A DNA stretch of 64,000 bases from Paralithodes platypus (GCA_032716605.1 CM064538.1:19473738-19537737); one strand, 5' to 3'. Numbered from the stretch's first letter, positions 20,537 through 31,702 are shown. Program-made: numbers and translations. The notes: generated by a model not told the origin, from the letters alone.

Positions 20537-20863
20537 GGGGAGGCTTTTAGTTGATTATCTAGACTTCCATCAAGCTTAAAATTACTCCCCCTAGACCCCC
20601 TTTCAAGATTAATTTGTAAATTTTTCGGTAAAAAAATTCCCGGCCGAAGGCCGGTTCCCCTTAAATTACAGGCTCGCTATCGCTCGCCAGGAAAAAATCG
20701 ACACCGAAATGGCACGAATAGTCTTAAAATTGACAGAAATGGGGCGAGGGTTCTTAAAATCGCCAAACTAATGGGGCGAACGTCTTTAAATATCAAAAGC
20801 AATGGGGCTAAACATAAGGGAGAAAAGGGTCAAGAAAAAAATCCTCCCGGTGCAAATCTCCCC
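20537..20863. mobile_element. MITE family B
   Basis: It is flanked by TTAA at 20533-20536 and 20864-20867 and begins GGGGAGGC. It contains TTTTTCGGTAAAAAAATTCC, CGGCCGAAGGCCGG, CTCGCTATCGCTCGCC and AATGGGGCTAAACATAAGGG. Confidence 0.88.
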
Positions 20864-20867
20864 TTAA

Positions 20868-21330
20868 GTCCTGGCCACCTCGCAGGGATCATAAGATCTG
20901 AGTGGCCAATGTATCTATGTAATTCTATGGCAATATCTCTCTACAATGTTGCATCTCTCTCGCTATTCTATCACTACTACAATAATCAGTATTCCTCGGA
21001 GCTTTCCCAGTGTATGCCACCTCCTCTACGTAGGGTACGTAGTACCCGCCTTGCAAGACAATCCCACCCCTACTCTGTGCAACTCTCCAACCCAAGAGTG
21101 AAACGTTATTCTCAGACTTTCTTCTATTCAACTGCTGAGCTCTGGAACTCTCTCCCAGAATCAGTCTTTCCCTCTTCCCATGACTTAAATTGCTTCAAAC
21201 TCTGTGTGTCCAGGCATTTTAGCTCGAACGTCCCTTGATTTCGCCCCTCTCACTCTTTGAAATCTGGGGGAGGCACTCGCTGCAGGCAGTTATGCCTTTT
21301 GTCTCCCTCATTTACATAGAAAAAAAAATC
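20868..21330 (+). mobile_element. LINE family 4, 3' fragment
   Basis: Residues near the end read ELWNSLPESVFPSSHDLNCF KL then a stop after FSSNVP, matching the C-terminal tail common to non-LTR reverse transcriptases (WN.LP......F). The RT catalytic core is absent. The 3' UTR contains GGGGGAGGCACTCGCTGC and TTGTCTCCCTCATTTACATA. Related fragments lie at 31445, 57640 and 58755. Confidence 0.78.
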
Positions 21331-21369
21331 AATCCACCTAATATGTATATTTTTTTTTTTTTTTTTTTT

Positions 21370-21903
21370 TTCTATATTCCAACTTACTTCCTCTCGGGCA
21401 TAGGCTGAGAGCCTTAACATTCACCGCTTTACAATGAACAGTGAAGCCCGTGAGGTCTTGTTCCAGTCTAGGGAGTGAGACATGTGAAGCACGTAGAGTA
21501 CAACGAGCACCTGCCATCTTGTCTTCACATGAGGCACGGTGCTCACTCATGGCCCGAAACGACCCCATCTCTGAAGCCACCTCGTTCCCGTGCTTCACTG
21601 TCTCACCCGCTACACTCGGACTTTCACACTTACACACACACAACGCCACCTGTTGAGCAGATAACTCACCAGGCATTGCACCCCTATAGCATATTTTGAA
21701 TATGGGAATATTCATACAGTGCTATTTAATCAGGGAACAATGAGGGTATTTTATTGACGTTTCGGTGGGCTTGTGGTAATGCACTGATACCAGGTACAGC
21801 ACAAATTCCATCCCAATAATATCTTCCCATTGATACATCGGGATTTGAACCCGGGACCTTTGGATTACCAGGCCAGTGGCAAGACCACTCCACCACACCT
21901 CCC
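21370..21903 (-). mobile_element. Composite SINE-like repeat A, full length
   Basis: On the minus strand it starts GGGGAGGTGTGGTGGAGTGG, has a tRNA-like head with CTGGTAATCC and GGTTCAAATCCC, and ends near GGAATATAGAA. It is followed on the plus strand by a long T run at 21350-21370. Confidence 0.88.
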
Positions 21904-21937
21904 CTATACTATATATATATATATACTATATATACTA

Positions 21938-21999
<62 letters not shown>

Positions 22000-22020
22000 T
22001 GTATATATACTGTATATGTA
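21904..22020. repeat. (TA)n microsatellite
   Basis: This is a near-continuous (TA)n tract bordering the mariner-like palindrome. Confidence 0.95.
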
Positions 22021-22478
22021 CAGGGTGTCCCAGGAGGAAAGGGCATAACCTTGGGAAATGATAAAACAAGGTATTCTAAGCTTAAAATGTTCTATAACAA
22101 AAAGTCCAAATCTCAATGTTAAACATATATTGAAGGTTTTATATAGTGTCCTCCCCCGCCTCACTGTAATGGACTCTTCCATGTCAGATAGTTTCCAACT
22201 GGTCCAAAGTGAGCTATTATATCTATAATCATTTTGCAACTTACAGAATTATGATATCTTTACAATAACATGGTAAAATAACTGCAGTTAGATGGAGGTG
22301 TGGTAGGTACTAGGACAGCTAGGCCACCCTTATGGGGAAATACTTAAGAAAATGCCATTTTCAACATGCAATATCTCTTTACTGGTTGAGATTGGGAATA
22401 TTTCTTATAGAACATTTTAGGCTTAGAATATTTTGTTTTATAATTTACCAAAGTTATGCCCTTTCCTCCTGGGACACC

Positions 22479-22481
<3 letters not shown>
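22021..22481. mobile_element. Palindromic MITE, mariner/Tc1-like ends
   Basis: The ends CAGGGTGTCCCAGGAGGAAA and TTTCCTCCTGGGACACCCTG are perfect inverted repeats flanked by TA. Inner arms pair imperfectly (AAGCTTAAAATGTTCTATAA with TTATAGAACATTTTAGGCTT). The terminal 11 bases are the same as in 1035-1815, but the bodies differ. Confidence 0.87.
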
Positions 22482-22560
<79 letters not shown>

Positions 22561-22581
22561 TCTGGCCTCAAAATTATTTCA

Positions 22582-22676
<95 letters not shown>

Positions 22677-22830
22677 GCGCTCTCTCTCTCTCTCATTCAC
22701 AAAAGACACGCCTCCCGACTTCATATGCCCCGTGGAGCAATTCGGATCTAATTAAGCACCAGTCAATCCAGGACGTCCTACACACAGACACGCACACACA
22801 CACATACACACATGTATACACACACTCTCA

Positions 22831-22870
<40 letters not shown>
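22482..22870. repeat. (TA)n and (CA)n microsatellites
   Basis: (TA)n covers 22482-22559 and (CA)n 22584-22674. After about 110 unique bases, CA-rich sequence runs to 22870. Confidence 0.95.
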
Positions 22871-22872
<2 letters not shown>

Positions 22873-23240
22873 ACGCTGTGGTCCAGTGGTATAAGGCGCT
22901 GTGTTTCGCGCTGACCGCAAGGGGCCGGGGCGACGGTTCGAACCACCATCAGAATCCTAAAGGTTTTTCGGCCATAGCGACTGAGCGAATTGTATCGTGG
23001 TTCCTCCCTAACCAAGCTGCTATCAGCCTGTGTTAGCCTACACATCTTCTCACCAATACAAAGTGCATCTGTGTATGTACTTGGTGGGAAGCCAGGCACC
23101 TCACGGTCGCCAAAGGTTGCATGAGACCTCGCAGTTAAGGTAGGATAAGTATTGTACTGTACCTAGGTTTAAGAAAAACGCTGTAGATTTTCAGCCTCAG
23201 GGCTTCAATGAAGAATAAATAATAATTATTATTATTATTA
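22871..23240 (+). mobile_element. tRNA-derived SINE (family S3)
   Basis: The A box TGGTCCAGTGGTATAAGG and B box ACGGTTCGAACC are spaced as in a tRNA. About 290 bp of body follows, ending AATGAAGAATAAATAATAAT and (ATT)n. The anticodon arm is not clear. Confidence 0.78.
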
Positions 23241-23394
23241 TATAAACACACACACATTCATACAGGCCATTATCCATCTTCATATTAATATTCATTCACA
23301 CACACCTACACGCACACTAATACACACACACACACAGACACACTCACACACACACACACACACACCTGTAGGTCCTGTAGGTAGTAGTTGCAGG
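23241..23394. repeat. (CA)n-rich DNA, left flank of LINE 3
   Basis: CA-rich sequence contains CATATTAATATTCATTCACA, which reappears as CATACTAATATTCATTCACA at 25232 on the far side of the LINE. Confidence 0.8.
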
Positions 23395-25215
23395 CAGTAT
23401 TGTCCGCCCGTGGTCACGCTGATGCGCCACCACTAGTACATTCCATCTGCCTGTCTCTGCGCCAGCTGGTCCATGATGCTGTTGCTAGCAGTGCGGTGGT
23501 GGTAGTGGGGCAGTTTGGGTTGATCAGGTAGTGTCCAGGGGAATTTTTCCAGTTGATTTTTATATTTCTCGAGACTTGGTTCAGTTGAGTCACGCAGATA
23601 TCTGGGTAGGGCGATAAAGAGAAGGGGTCCTCGTGTCGCAAAGGCGTTCTCTTTGAGCGTCTTAATTCTGGTGGCTGCTCTGGGGTGTACCCGCTGTATG
23701 TGGCAGAGACGGCCCAGTCGTTGATGGATGTGAAAACCTATATCAAGGTTGTTGGTTGTGATGCCAATCAAAATTTTGTAGACATATAAGATGGCATATC
23801 TGTCCCTGAGTCTTTCTTATGAGAAAAGCTTAAGAATTTCCAACCTTCCCCAGTAGTCTAGGTGTTGGACGGCAGAGATTTTATTGGTGAATGAGCGTTG
23901 AACTGCTTCGAGTAATTGCTTCTCTCCCACCTTCCATGCTCCATAGCTGACAGCAATATTCCAACAGTGGAATGACCAGTGACTTGTAGAGCATTAGCAT
24001 GGGGATCGTGTCACGTGTTCGGAAGGTTCGTAGGATCCATTCAGCTTGGTTACGAGCTCTCTTTGCCACATTGGTTATATGCATTCCAAATGTACCATCT
24101 CGGCTGAGTGTAATACCGAGATCTTTTACATGATCATTTGTATCAATGCAAGATCCGTCATCTGCTGTGTATGTGTGGATATTCATATTTCGGTCTGCAC
24201 TGTAGTTCATGTGTTCAAATTTGTTTGTTTTGCTCTGCCCATGAGTAAATTGTACTGTGATCTGCCTGAAGTAAATCAGCATCTGTTGTAGAAGACACTT
24301 CCCTTAATACACGAGTGTCGTCAGCAAAGGAGGCAACAGACGAATGCATGACATGTTGATTTAGGTGTGATATGTGCAGCAAGAAGAGTATAGGTCCAAG
24401 AACTGACCCTTTTGGCACCTCACTAGTGGCGATGGATGGGTTGGACACTGCACCACCAACCGCTACAGCTTGTTCCCTGGCAGTGAGGAAACAGTGCAGC
24501 CACACCCCAAGTTTACCCGAGATTCCTGAGTCCCGTATCTTGTGGAGGAGTATGCCGTGGTCTACCTTGTCAAATGCTTTTGCAAAATCAAGGTAGACCA
24601 CGTCGATAGTATTTTTATGTTCTAGCCCTTCTATAATGTTTTCATGGTGAGCTAACAGTTGCGAGAGGCATGAGTGGCCCGCCCGAAAGCCATGCTGGTC
24701 CTTGTGTATTAGGCCTATATTTTTGTCTTCAAGGTATATGGACATATTTTTAACTATTAGCTTCTCGAGGATTTTGATGACATGCGAGGTTAGGACAATA
24801 GGTCTATAATTTTGATGACATGCGAGGTTAGGACAATAGGTCTATAATTTTTTGCTTCACCCCTCCAACCCCTTTTGTGAACTGGTGTAATTTTAGCACA
24901 TTTTAATTGTTGTGGTATAATTCCAGAATCGATTGAATTTCTATACAACATCTGTAAAGGAGTACTAAGCTTTGCTGCGCAATTCTTGAGAAATGTGGCC
25001 GGGAATTGATCCAGCCTGCTGATACATTGATACCAATTTCCTCTATAGCATTTTCTATATCATGTGTGGTAAATTTAATGTCCGTTAGATTTGGCATGGA
25101 CCCTTTGTGGAAGAAGTCGGTCGGTGAGTCAAGTATTTTGATCACCTCAAGGGTGGCTAAAGACGCCCTCGTACTGTAGTCGTAGTATATCCACAATCGC
25201 CTCAGGTTCGTTAAC
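23395..25215 (-). mobile_element. LINE family 3, decayed reverse transcriptase
   Basis: The minus strand encodes pieces of a non-[65 protein letters not shown], the catalytic SFADDTRVL, then LGITLSRDGTFGMHITNVA and YKSLVIPLLEYC. Frameshifts and stops break it near 24220 and 24750, so it is not functional. A 38-bp segment (GATGACATGCGAGGTTAGGA) is tandemly duplicated at about 24773-24850. Confidence 0.88.
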
Positions 25216-25352
25216 GCCAATATCCATCTACATACTAATATTCATTCACACAGACACACACGAACATGCACACACACACACACACACACACACACACCAA
25301 TATCCATCTACATACAATCACACACATTTAGTATTCAGCCACACAGCCAACA

Positions 25353-25412
<60 letters not shown>

Positions 25413-25525
25413 CCCACCTCAAACTAACTCTTGTAAAAAATGTCGGTCTTAACTTGGAACTCACCAACTCTTAATCCGCTTGTCACACACACACATACAC
25501 AGACACACACACACACTCATACACT

Positions 25526-25615
<90 letters not shown>
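25216..25615. repeat. (CA)n, (CT)n and (TA)n microsatellites
   Basis: CA-rich blocks lie at 25250-25300, 25355-25410 and 25480-25520, followed by (CT)n at 25527-25550 and (TA)n to 25615. Confidence 0.95.
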
Positions 25616-25617
<2 letters not shown>

Positions 25618-25621
25618 TGTA

Positions 25622-25736
25622 CTTGGCTAGGAAATACGGGTATAAATTCACAACCCATTTGCTCTAGCCCTTTTTGAGTCACAGAGGTTAGAGGTTACGA
25701 TTTCTCTCCAACCTAGAATGAACGGACTATAGTGAC
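25622..25736. mobile_element. MITE family D, right half
   Basis: CCCATTTGCTCTAGCCC, AGAGGTTAGAGGTTACGATT and CCTAGAATGAACGGACTATAGT match the right half of the 16383-16600 element. Confidence 0.78.
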
Positions 25737-25764
25737 CACCCACAGCCACATCTTTCTCCCTCAA

Positions 25765-26144
25765 GGGGGGGGGGTCACCGTTTTATTTTTATCTTTCTCT
25801 CCTTTTCTCTTTTTCCCTGGCTTGTATCCATTCGGCCCCATTCAGTCAACTGTTTTAAGACGTTCATCCCCGTCCAGGTGTCGATTTCTTCCTGGCGAGC
25901 GTTAGCGAGCCAGCTTTGTATGGAGAAATCCGGCTTCGCCGGACTCATTTTTCTATCGAAAAAATTTACAAATTTAGCTTGGCGTCAAAACAAAAACATA
26001 TATATGCTGGCTCGCTACCGCTCGCCAGGAAAATATTGACACCTGGATGGGGGTAAACGTCTTAAAACAGTAGGCTGAATGGGGCCGAATGGATACAAGC
26101 CAAAGAGAGAGGGAGAGAAAGAGAAAAAAGCGAGGTGGGCTCCC
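25765..26144. mobile_element. MITE family B', palindromic
   Basis: Flanks are TCAA (25761-25764, a mutated TTAA) and TTAA (26145-26148). Long inverted arms pair GGCTTGTATCCATTCGGCCC with GGGGCCGAATGGATACAAGCC around an AT-rich centre (AAAACATATATATG). The structure is the same as 12844-13211 but the element is in the opposite orientation. Confidence 0.88.
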
Positions 26145-26563
26145 TTAAGCGCATCACTATTCCGATCAGCTAAAAAAATAAAAACAAACACAAATCTGGG
26201 AGAAATACAGTAAAGAAACTCGTGTGTAAAGATAAAGGAAAGGTGTGTGTTGGTTTCTGGAATGGTTTTTATATTCTTATTTATTTGTCTTCTTTTCCAT
26301 CTCTTGTAAATCTAGTTTTTATTTTGAGAAGCCTAGAATGTAATCTGGTTATATTGTTATATATATATATATATATTATTTAGTTCGTCTTTTCGGTGTG
26401 TATGTGTGTGTGTGTGTGTGTGTGGCTGCGTGTGTCTGTGTGTGTGTGCATGTGTGTGTGATTCAATTGATGTCATACAGAGAGACGGATGTAGCGCCTC
26501 ACTGGAGAGATAAGTAGTGCATTCTTGAATATGATAATTTTTAATATTGCGCTGGTGATAGAA

Positions 26564-26616
<53 letters not shown>

Positions 26617-26750
26617 TACACGTACCTCACTATTTCACTTTAACTTTTTCCCTTTCAATAACTTGCTGTCTTCACAATAGACAGTTGAAGAGAGAGAGAG
26701 AGAGAGAAGGCACGTCCTACCAATTTCGCCCACTCCTTTACACATACAAT
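26145..26750. repeat. Unique spacer with (TA)n, (GT)n and (CT)n
   Basis: About 200 bp with no recognised content is followed by (TA)n at 26358-26375, GT-rich 26395-26460 and (CT)n 26567-26611, then a GA run at 26690-26708. Confidence 0.8.
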
Positions 26751-27450
26751 CCCCCAGGACCCCCCTCCTTCCTTCCTGAATTCCTTCCTTCATTGATTCA
26801 TTCCTTCTTCCCTTTCTTCCTTTTTTCCTCCATTATTTCCTTCCTTCCTTCCTTCCTCCCTTCCTTCCTTCCTTCATTTATTAATTCCTTTTTCCCTTAA
26901 TTCCTTCCTTCCTTCCTTCTTCCCTTCCTTCCTTCTTTCCTTCCTTCCTTCCTTCCTTCATAATTCCTTCCTTCCTACCTTCATTCCTTCCTTCCTTCCT
27001 TCTTTCCTTCCTTCATTCCTTCCGTCCTTCTTTCATTCCTTCATTCATTCATTCATTCCTTCCTACCCTCCTTCCTTCCTTCTTTCTTTCCTTCCTTCCT
27101 TCCTTCCTACAGGCCTTCCTTCCTTCCTTCCTTCCTTCCTTCCTTCCTTCCTCCTTCCTTCCTTCCTTCCTTCCTTCCTTCCTAATCCTCCTTCTTTCGT
27201 TCCTTATCCTCCTTCATTCATTCATTCCTTCCTACCCTCCTTCCTTCCTTCCTTCCTTCCTTTCTTCCATCCTCCCTTCCTTCCTTCCTACCTACCTACC
27301 TTCCTTCCTTCCTTCCTTCATTCCATCATTCCTTCCTTCCTACCTTCCTTCCTTCCATCCTTCCTTTCTTCCTTCCTTCATTCCTTTCTCCCTACCTTCC
27401 TTCCTTCCTTTCTTCCTTCCTTCCTTCCTTCCTCCCTTCCTTATTGCCTT
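26751..27450 (+). repeat. (CTTC)n tract, about 700 bp
   Basis: This is a nearly pure pyrimidine plus strand of CTTC repeats with sporadic ATTC, TACC and CATC variants. It reads as purine on the sense strand of the Ig gene. No gene is present. Confidence 0.95.
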
Positions 27451-27578
27451 TCTTAGTTTCGTACATATATTCTTTATTCTATCTCTCTCTCTCTCTCTCT
27501 CTCTCAAAAATGCTGTTAATTAAGGGAGCTCAGACGGTATTGTGCAGCATGATTTACTGGTTCGGCTCAATGGTTTAA

Positions 27579-27890
27579 GGAAGGGGTTTAGTTTGCTCTC
27601 TAAACCTCTATCAAACTTTAAAAAAAATACCCCCAAGATATATATTTGTTAATATTTCGGTAGAAAAATGTCCCAGCCGAAGGCCGATTCCTCTTAAAAT
27701 ACAGGCTCGCTATCGCTCGCCAGGAGAAAAATAGACACCTAAATGGCACGAAAGGTCTTAATATTGGCAAAAAAATGGGGCAAAAGGTCTGGAAATCGCC
27801 AAACTAATGGGGCGAATGTCTTGAAATCTCATAACTAATAGGGCTAAACATGAGGGAGGAGGAGGACTCGACAAACCAACTGCCTCCCCG
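27579..27890. mobile_element. MITE family B
   Basis: It is preceded by TTAA (27575-27578). It carries TTTCGGTAGAAAAATGTCCC, GCCGAAGGCCGATTCC, CTCGCTATCGCTCGCC and AATAGGGCTAAACATGAGGG, ending near CTGCCTCCCCG. The right TTAA is not preserved. Confidence 0.82.
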
Positions 27891-28330
27891 TAGGGTCAGG
27901 TCCCTGGCACTCCGGTTATAGAGCGACTAGAAAGATTCCAAACTAAGGCTAAAAAGCTTATTCCATCGATTAGAAGAATGAGCTATGACGACCTCAGATG
28001 GTTAGAAATACACAGACTACAACGTCAATTTATCATTGAAGTTTTTAAAATATTTAATGGGTTTGAAAATGTGGATTATAGCAACAATGTTAACCTCAAT
28101 ATGAATACAACACGCAACCATGGCTGGAAGTTGGAATTATAAAAGTTCAGCACTAGTATATGTGGCAGCTTTCACATACAAGATCTATTCTACCTGGAAC
28201 AAACTTCCCTTAGAAGATGTAAATAGTTCTTCAGTAGAGCAGTTCAAGAAGAGAGTAGATAGTATTTTGTACACTCTGTAAAGAGTGTAGTGCACTAAAC
28301 AGTCTCTCTCCTTCCACTTCCAGTGCAAGG
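27891..28330 (+). mobile_element. LINE family 2, 3' fragment
   Basis: It matches the end of the element at 47215-49120 read in the opposite sense: TATTTAATGGGTTTGAAAAT, CAACACGCAACCATGG, GAGCAGTTCAAGAAGAGAGT and TAAAGAGTGTAGTGCACTAA. The coding frame is broken many times. Confidence 0.8.
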
Positions 28331-28354
28331 TTTCTGAGATACTCCTTGCAACAC

Positions 28355-28608
28355 TCTGCCCCCCCCCCCCCCCCCTCGCCTCTCTATCTCTCTCTCTCTC
28401 TCATACTCTCTCTCTCTCTCCCAATACACTCGGTAAACAAGGCCAATCACCTCCTTCACCCCCCCCCCCCTCCCTCCCACCTCTCTCTCACTTATCTCAC
28501 CTCCACCAAGTCAGCCCGTCACACACTTTTATAATATAATCATTTTCGCACCCAGTCGCCCCCTTACACACTTTATATATTCTGGTAGATTATTTCTTAT
28601 ATATACGG

Positions 28609-28676
<68 letters not shown>

Positions 28677-28690
28677 AATTATAATAATGT
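28355..28690. repeat. C-tracts, (CT)n and (TA)n
   Basis: Poly-C and CT-rich blocks span 28360-28500 and (TA)n spans 28614-28672. Confidence 0.92.
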
Positions 28691-28699
28691 TCGTAGGTA

Positions 28700-29082
28700 A
28701 TGTTTCAAATTAGATCAATTTCGTTTCAGAAAAGATATAGGCAAATATTGGTTTGGTAACAGAGTTGTAAATGGGTGGAATGGACTACCAAGTGCTATAG
28801 TGGGATCTAAAACGATAGGGAGATTTAAGATAAAATTGGATAAGCATATGGACGAGAAGGGTTGGGTGTGAAGGGGGATCAGCCGGGTTGGGCCAATCAG
28901 TGCTCTGCAGACCCCCATAAGCCTGCGTTAATCTCTAACCGTTTTGGTAAGATGATCCTCAGGGTATTAGAGTGTTGAGCCTATAATTGGGCTTTGTAAT
29001 TGAATTGGGGTTGTGTGGGACAGGGATCTGCCTTGCTTAGGCCAATCGGCTTTCTGCAGACTCCCATTTTCTTATGTTCTTA
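28700..29082 (+). mobile_element. LINE family 5, C-terminus and 3' UTR
   Basis: A short frame reads FGNRVVNGWNGLPSAIVGSK and RFKIKLDKHMDEKGWV then stop, the C-terminal tail of a CR1-like reverse transcriptase. The 3' UTR has GGCCAATCGGCTTTCTGCAG and ends TTCTTATGTTCTTATGT, an octamer-repeat terminus typical of arthropod CR1-type LINEs. An internal partial duplication is present (GGCCAATCAGTGCTCTGCAG also occurs at 28891). Confidence 0.85.
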
Positions 29083-29204
29083 TGTACCCAGGCACCCCGT
29101 CACACACTATAATTTTAATAATTTCGTATTCAGTCAACCCCAACCCGTCCCACTTTTGTATAATCAGCTAAGTGCAATAGCTAGTTTAATGTGAAAAGAT
29201 CAAC
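29083..29204. other. Short spacer
   Basis: No recognised content was found. Confidence 0.5.
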
Positions 29205-29761
29205 GCCATGAGAGGCACTCAATTCCTGGCTGCAGCCTCCACAAACCAACACCACCCACTACACTACATGGCACCAACCCAAGACCCCACAGACACCAAC
29301 AAATATCAAAACAACACCCAGCACACGGTATCACACACAAATACTGTCTTCTCTCCTTCCCTGCCCACCCCAAACCAGCTTCCAGAAGCACATCCATACT
29401 CATATCTCTCGCCGTGCCATCCACTCACTCATAGACAACACGCAGCTGCAGGCACGACCTCCCGAAATCTATCCTTCTGAATCCTCCCTTCCTCGCGAGG
29501 ACAGTCCAAATGGCCAGGCTGAGATGCGGACACCATCCAGCTCTTCTGAGCTATCAGAAGAGGCTGGATGTCTCCGTCGACGGCACCTGCCCGGGATGTA
29601 ACACAGCACCCCATAACATTAAACACATCATAGAAGACTGCATTTCACACACTCACTTACGCCAACAACACAATCTACACTCCTTGAGAGCTTTGTGGGA
29701 AAGCCCGACCATGGCCATGGCCTTCCTTACGGACTCGGGGCTGTTCGGCCAGGCAGCTTAG
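29205..29761 (+). mobile_element. LINE family 6, C-terminal fragment
   Basis: The last 84 codons read MARLRCGHHPALLSYQKRLD, then a zinc-finger-like CPGCNTAPHNIKHIIEDC, LRALWESPTMAMAFLTDSGL and stop. This is the post-RNase H tail found in Jockey-like non-LTR elements. The upstream part (MRGTQFLAAASTNQHHPLHY) is in another frame. It is 5'-truncated, with no RT core. Confidence 0.8.
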
Positions 29762-29827
29762 GGAACGACAACAATAACAACAACAAACTACAGGTAAAAG
29801 GTTAACACATCTACAGTATATACTCAC

Positions 29828-29972
29828 ATAGAACCTGGAGTTGGTGTGAGTCTTCCATGGTGGTTCTGGGCAGCTCTGGGTTCTCGGCTCTGCAGGTCAG
29901 TTGGCTACCCTCGTCCTCCGGTTCTATCACTAGTTCCAGGGTGCTTGTTGATACCAGACCGTCTAGGGAAGT
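29828..29972 (-). CDS. Sidestep-like Ig protein, exon for second half of Ig2
   Basis: This 145-nt internal exon has acceptor TCTCCCACAG before ACTTCCCTA and donor GTTCTAT before GTGAGT. It starts in phase 0, matching the exon at 58238-58389, and its last base begins the Y of YPPEV in the next exon. It reads TSLDGLVSTSTLELVIEPED, EGSQLTCRAENPELPRTTME and DSHQLQVL. The D-E-G-x-x-L-x-C F-strand motif supplies the second cysteine of Ig2, and C-R-A-E-N-P is a strong Sidestep-family signature. The acceptor side runs straight into a complex tandem repeat (29973-31125) that contains three partial copies of this exon. The preceding intron is about 28.3 kb. Confidence 0.92.
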
Positions 29973-30250
29973 CTGTGGGAGAGAGAGAGGGAGGTGGTGG
30001 TTAGATGGTTAGATAGATGGATAGATGGTTAGATATATAGATAGATAGATAGATAGATTGATAGAAATACATGTAGGTAGGTAGGGAAGTATGTGGGGAT
30101 AGATGGAGGTGGTGGTTAGATGATTGGATAGATATATAGATGTATAGATAGGTAGGTAGGTATGCATGTAGGTAGGTAGGTAAGTAAGTCAGTGACGAGA
30201 GAGAGATGGAGGTGGTGGTTAGATGAATAGATGGATGGATGGATAGATAA

Positions 30251-30283
<33 letters not shown>

Positions 30284-30481
30284 CATATGATAGGTAGGTA
30301 AGTAAGTCTGTGACGAGAGAGAGAGATGGAGGTGGTGGTTAGATGCAAGATAGATAGATAGATGGAAGATAAATAGATAGATATATAGAACGATAGGTAG
30401 GTAGGTAGGTAGGTAGGGAAGTCTGTGGGAGAGAGATGGAAGTGATGGTTAGATGGTTGGATAGATAGACTGGTAGGTAGA

Positions 30482-30529
30482 TTCAATCACTAGTTCCAGG
30501 GTACTTGTTGATACCAGACCGTCTAGGGA
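30482..30529 (-). pseudogene. Partial exon copy I (acceptor lost)
   Basis: It matches the first part of the 29828-29972 exon (SLDGLVSTSTLELVIE on the minus strand). The bases AGTCTGTG that hold the acceptor are deleted, so CTAGGGA joins GGGAGAGAGG directly. Confidence 0.85.
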
Positions 30530-30690
30530 GGGAGAGAGGGAGGTGGTGGTTAGATGGTTGGATGGATAGATAGATAAATAGATAGATATATAGATAGAAA
30601 TACATGTAGGTAGGTAGGGAACTCTGTGGAAAGAGATGGAGGTGGTGGTTAGATGGTTGGATAGATAGATAGATAGATAGGTAGGTAGGT

Positions 30691-30740
30691 TCAATCATTA
30701 GTTCCACGGTACTTGTTGATACCAGACCGTCTAGGGAAGT
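30691..30740 (-). pseudogene. Partial exon copy II (acceptor intact)
   Basis: It reads TSLDGLVSTSTVELMIE on the minus strand, preceded by TCTCCCACAG as in the true exon. The homology stops after about 50 nt. No donor follows and the exon's F-strand cysteine part is missing. Confidence 0.85.
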
Positions 30741-30876
30741 CTGTGGGAGAGAGAGATGGTGGTGGTGGTTAGATGGTTAGATGGATGGATGGGTAGATAG
30801 ATAGATAGATAGATATATAGATAGAAATACATGTAGGTAGGTAGGGAACTCTGTGGAAAGAGATGGAGGTGGTGGT

Positions 30877-30910
<34 letters not shown>

Positions 30911-31021
30911 TATAGAAATACATGTAGGTAGGTAGGGAAATCTGTGGGAATGAGATGGAGGTGATGGATAGATGGGTAGATAGATGGATAGATGGGTAGA
31001 TGGATGGATAGGTAGGTAGGT

Positions 31022-31071
31022 TCAATCATTAGTTCCAGGGTACTTGTTGATACCAGACCGTCTAGGGAAGT
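31022..31071 (-). pseudogene. Partial exon copy III (acceptor intact)
   Basis: It reads TSLDGLVSTSTLELMIE on the minus strand and is preceded by CTCCCACAG. It differs from the exon at three of 50 positions. The frame stays open into GATA repeats but has no donor that I could identify. Confidence 0.85.
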
Positions 31072-31125
31072 CTGTGGGAGGGAGAGAGGGAGGTGGTGGT
31101 TAGAGGGATAGATAAAAGGAGAGAA

Positions 31126-31406
31126 CAAAAAGCCGGTGACCCCCCTTAATGGATAGGCTAGTCACTGTTTTCCTATCTCTTGGGACGATAAGTTAAATAG
31201 GAAAGTTAAGGAGTCATAGATCTTAGCCATTTAGTGTTTTATATTATTATGAGATGATATTCTGGAGAGAGAGAGAGAGAGAGAAAAAAATGTATATAGA
31301 TACACTGACCACACAGACCAAACGATCCAAGCGAGGTGGTCAGGACTTAATTTTAGTAGAGATAGCTAACCCGAGAGTAAGGGACAGTGAAAGGATAGCA
31401 TAGCAA

Positions 31407-31444
<38 letters not shown>
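31126..31444. mobile_element. Repeat H copy with a solo MITE end
   Basis: AAAGCCGGTGACCCCCCTTAA at 31129-31146 is the terminal piece of a family B' MITE. From about 31302, ACTGACCACACAGACCAAAC, CGAGGTGGTCAGGACTTAAT and GGATAGCATAGCAAAGAAGA form repeat H, followed by (GA)n to 31444. Repeat H recurs five times between 33595 and 35895. Confidence 0.7.
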
Positions 31445-31448
<4 letters not shown>

Positions 31449-31645
31449 AGCAAGTCAATTTTGGAACTCTCTCCCTCAATCTGTTTTTCCTTCATCCTAT
31501 GACTTAAACTACTGTACTTCAAGCTCCGTGTCAAGGAATCACGACTCCATGGTACCTTGAATTTGGCTCTCTGTCACTCTTTCAACTTTGGTGGAGACAC
31601 TTGTTACCGGTAGCTTTGCTTTTTGTCTCCTTCATACACATACGG

Positions 31646-31650
<5 letters not shown>
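31445..31650 (+). mobile_element. LINE family 4, 3' fragment
   Basis: TGGAACTCTCTCCCTCAATC, CCTATGACTTAAACT and TTTTTGTCTCCTTCATACAC match the 3' end of the copy at 20868-21330. It has no intact frame. Confidence 0.75.
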
Positions 31651-31692
<42 letters not shown>

Positions 31693-31702
31693 ATTTATAT
31701 AG

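Larger units (their letters stand above)
29973..31125. repeat. Complex tandem repeat that amplified an exon edge
   Basis: About ten irregular units of roughly 90-120 bp consist of a (GATA/GGTA)n block, then GGGAAGTCTGTGGGAGAGAG, then GATGGAGGTGGTGGTTAGAT. The CTGTGGGAGAGAG part is the acceptor region of the adjacent exon. Three units also carry about 50 nt of exon sequence. Long Y/S/L/I-rich minus frames are repeat artefacts. Confidence 0.88.

Noticed and set aside
22871..22950. Possible tRNA gene on the plus strand
   Set aside because: A and B boxes are present but there is no clear anticodon arm, and a SINE body follows.
29200..29424. 74-codon minus frame
   Set aside because: It is antisense to the LINE 6 fragment and has no similarity of its own.
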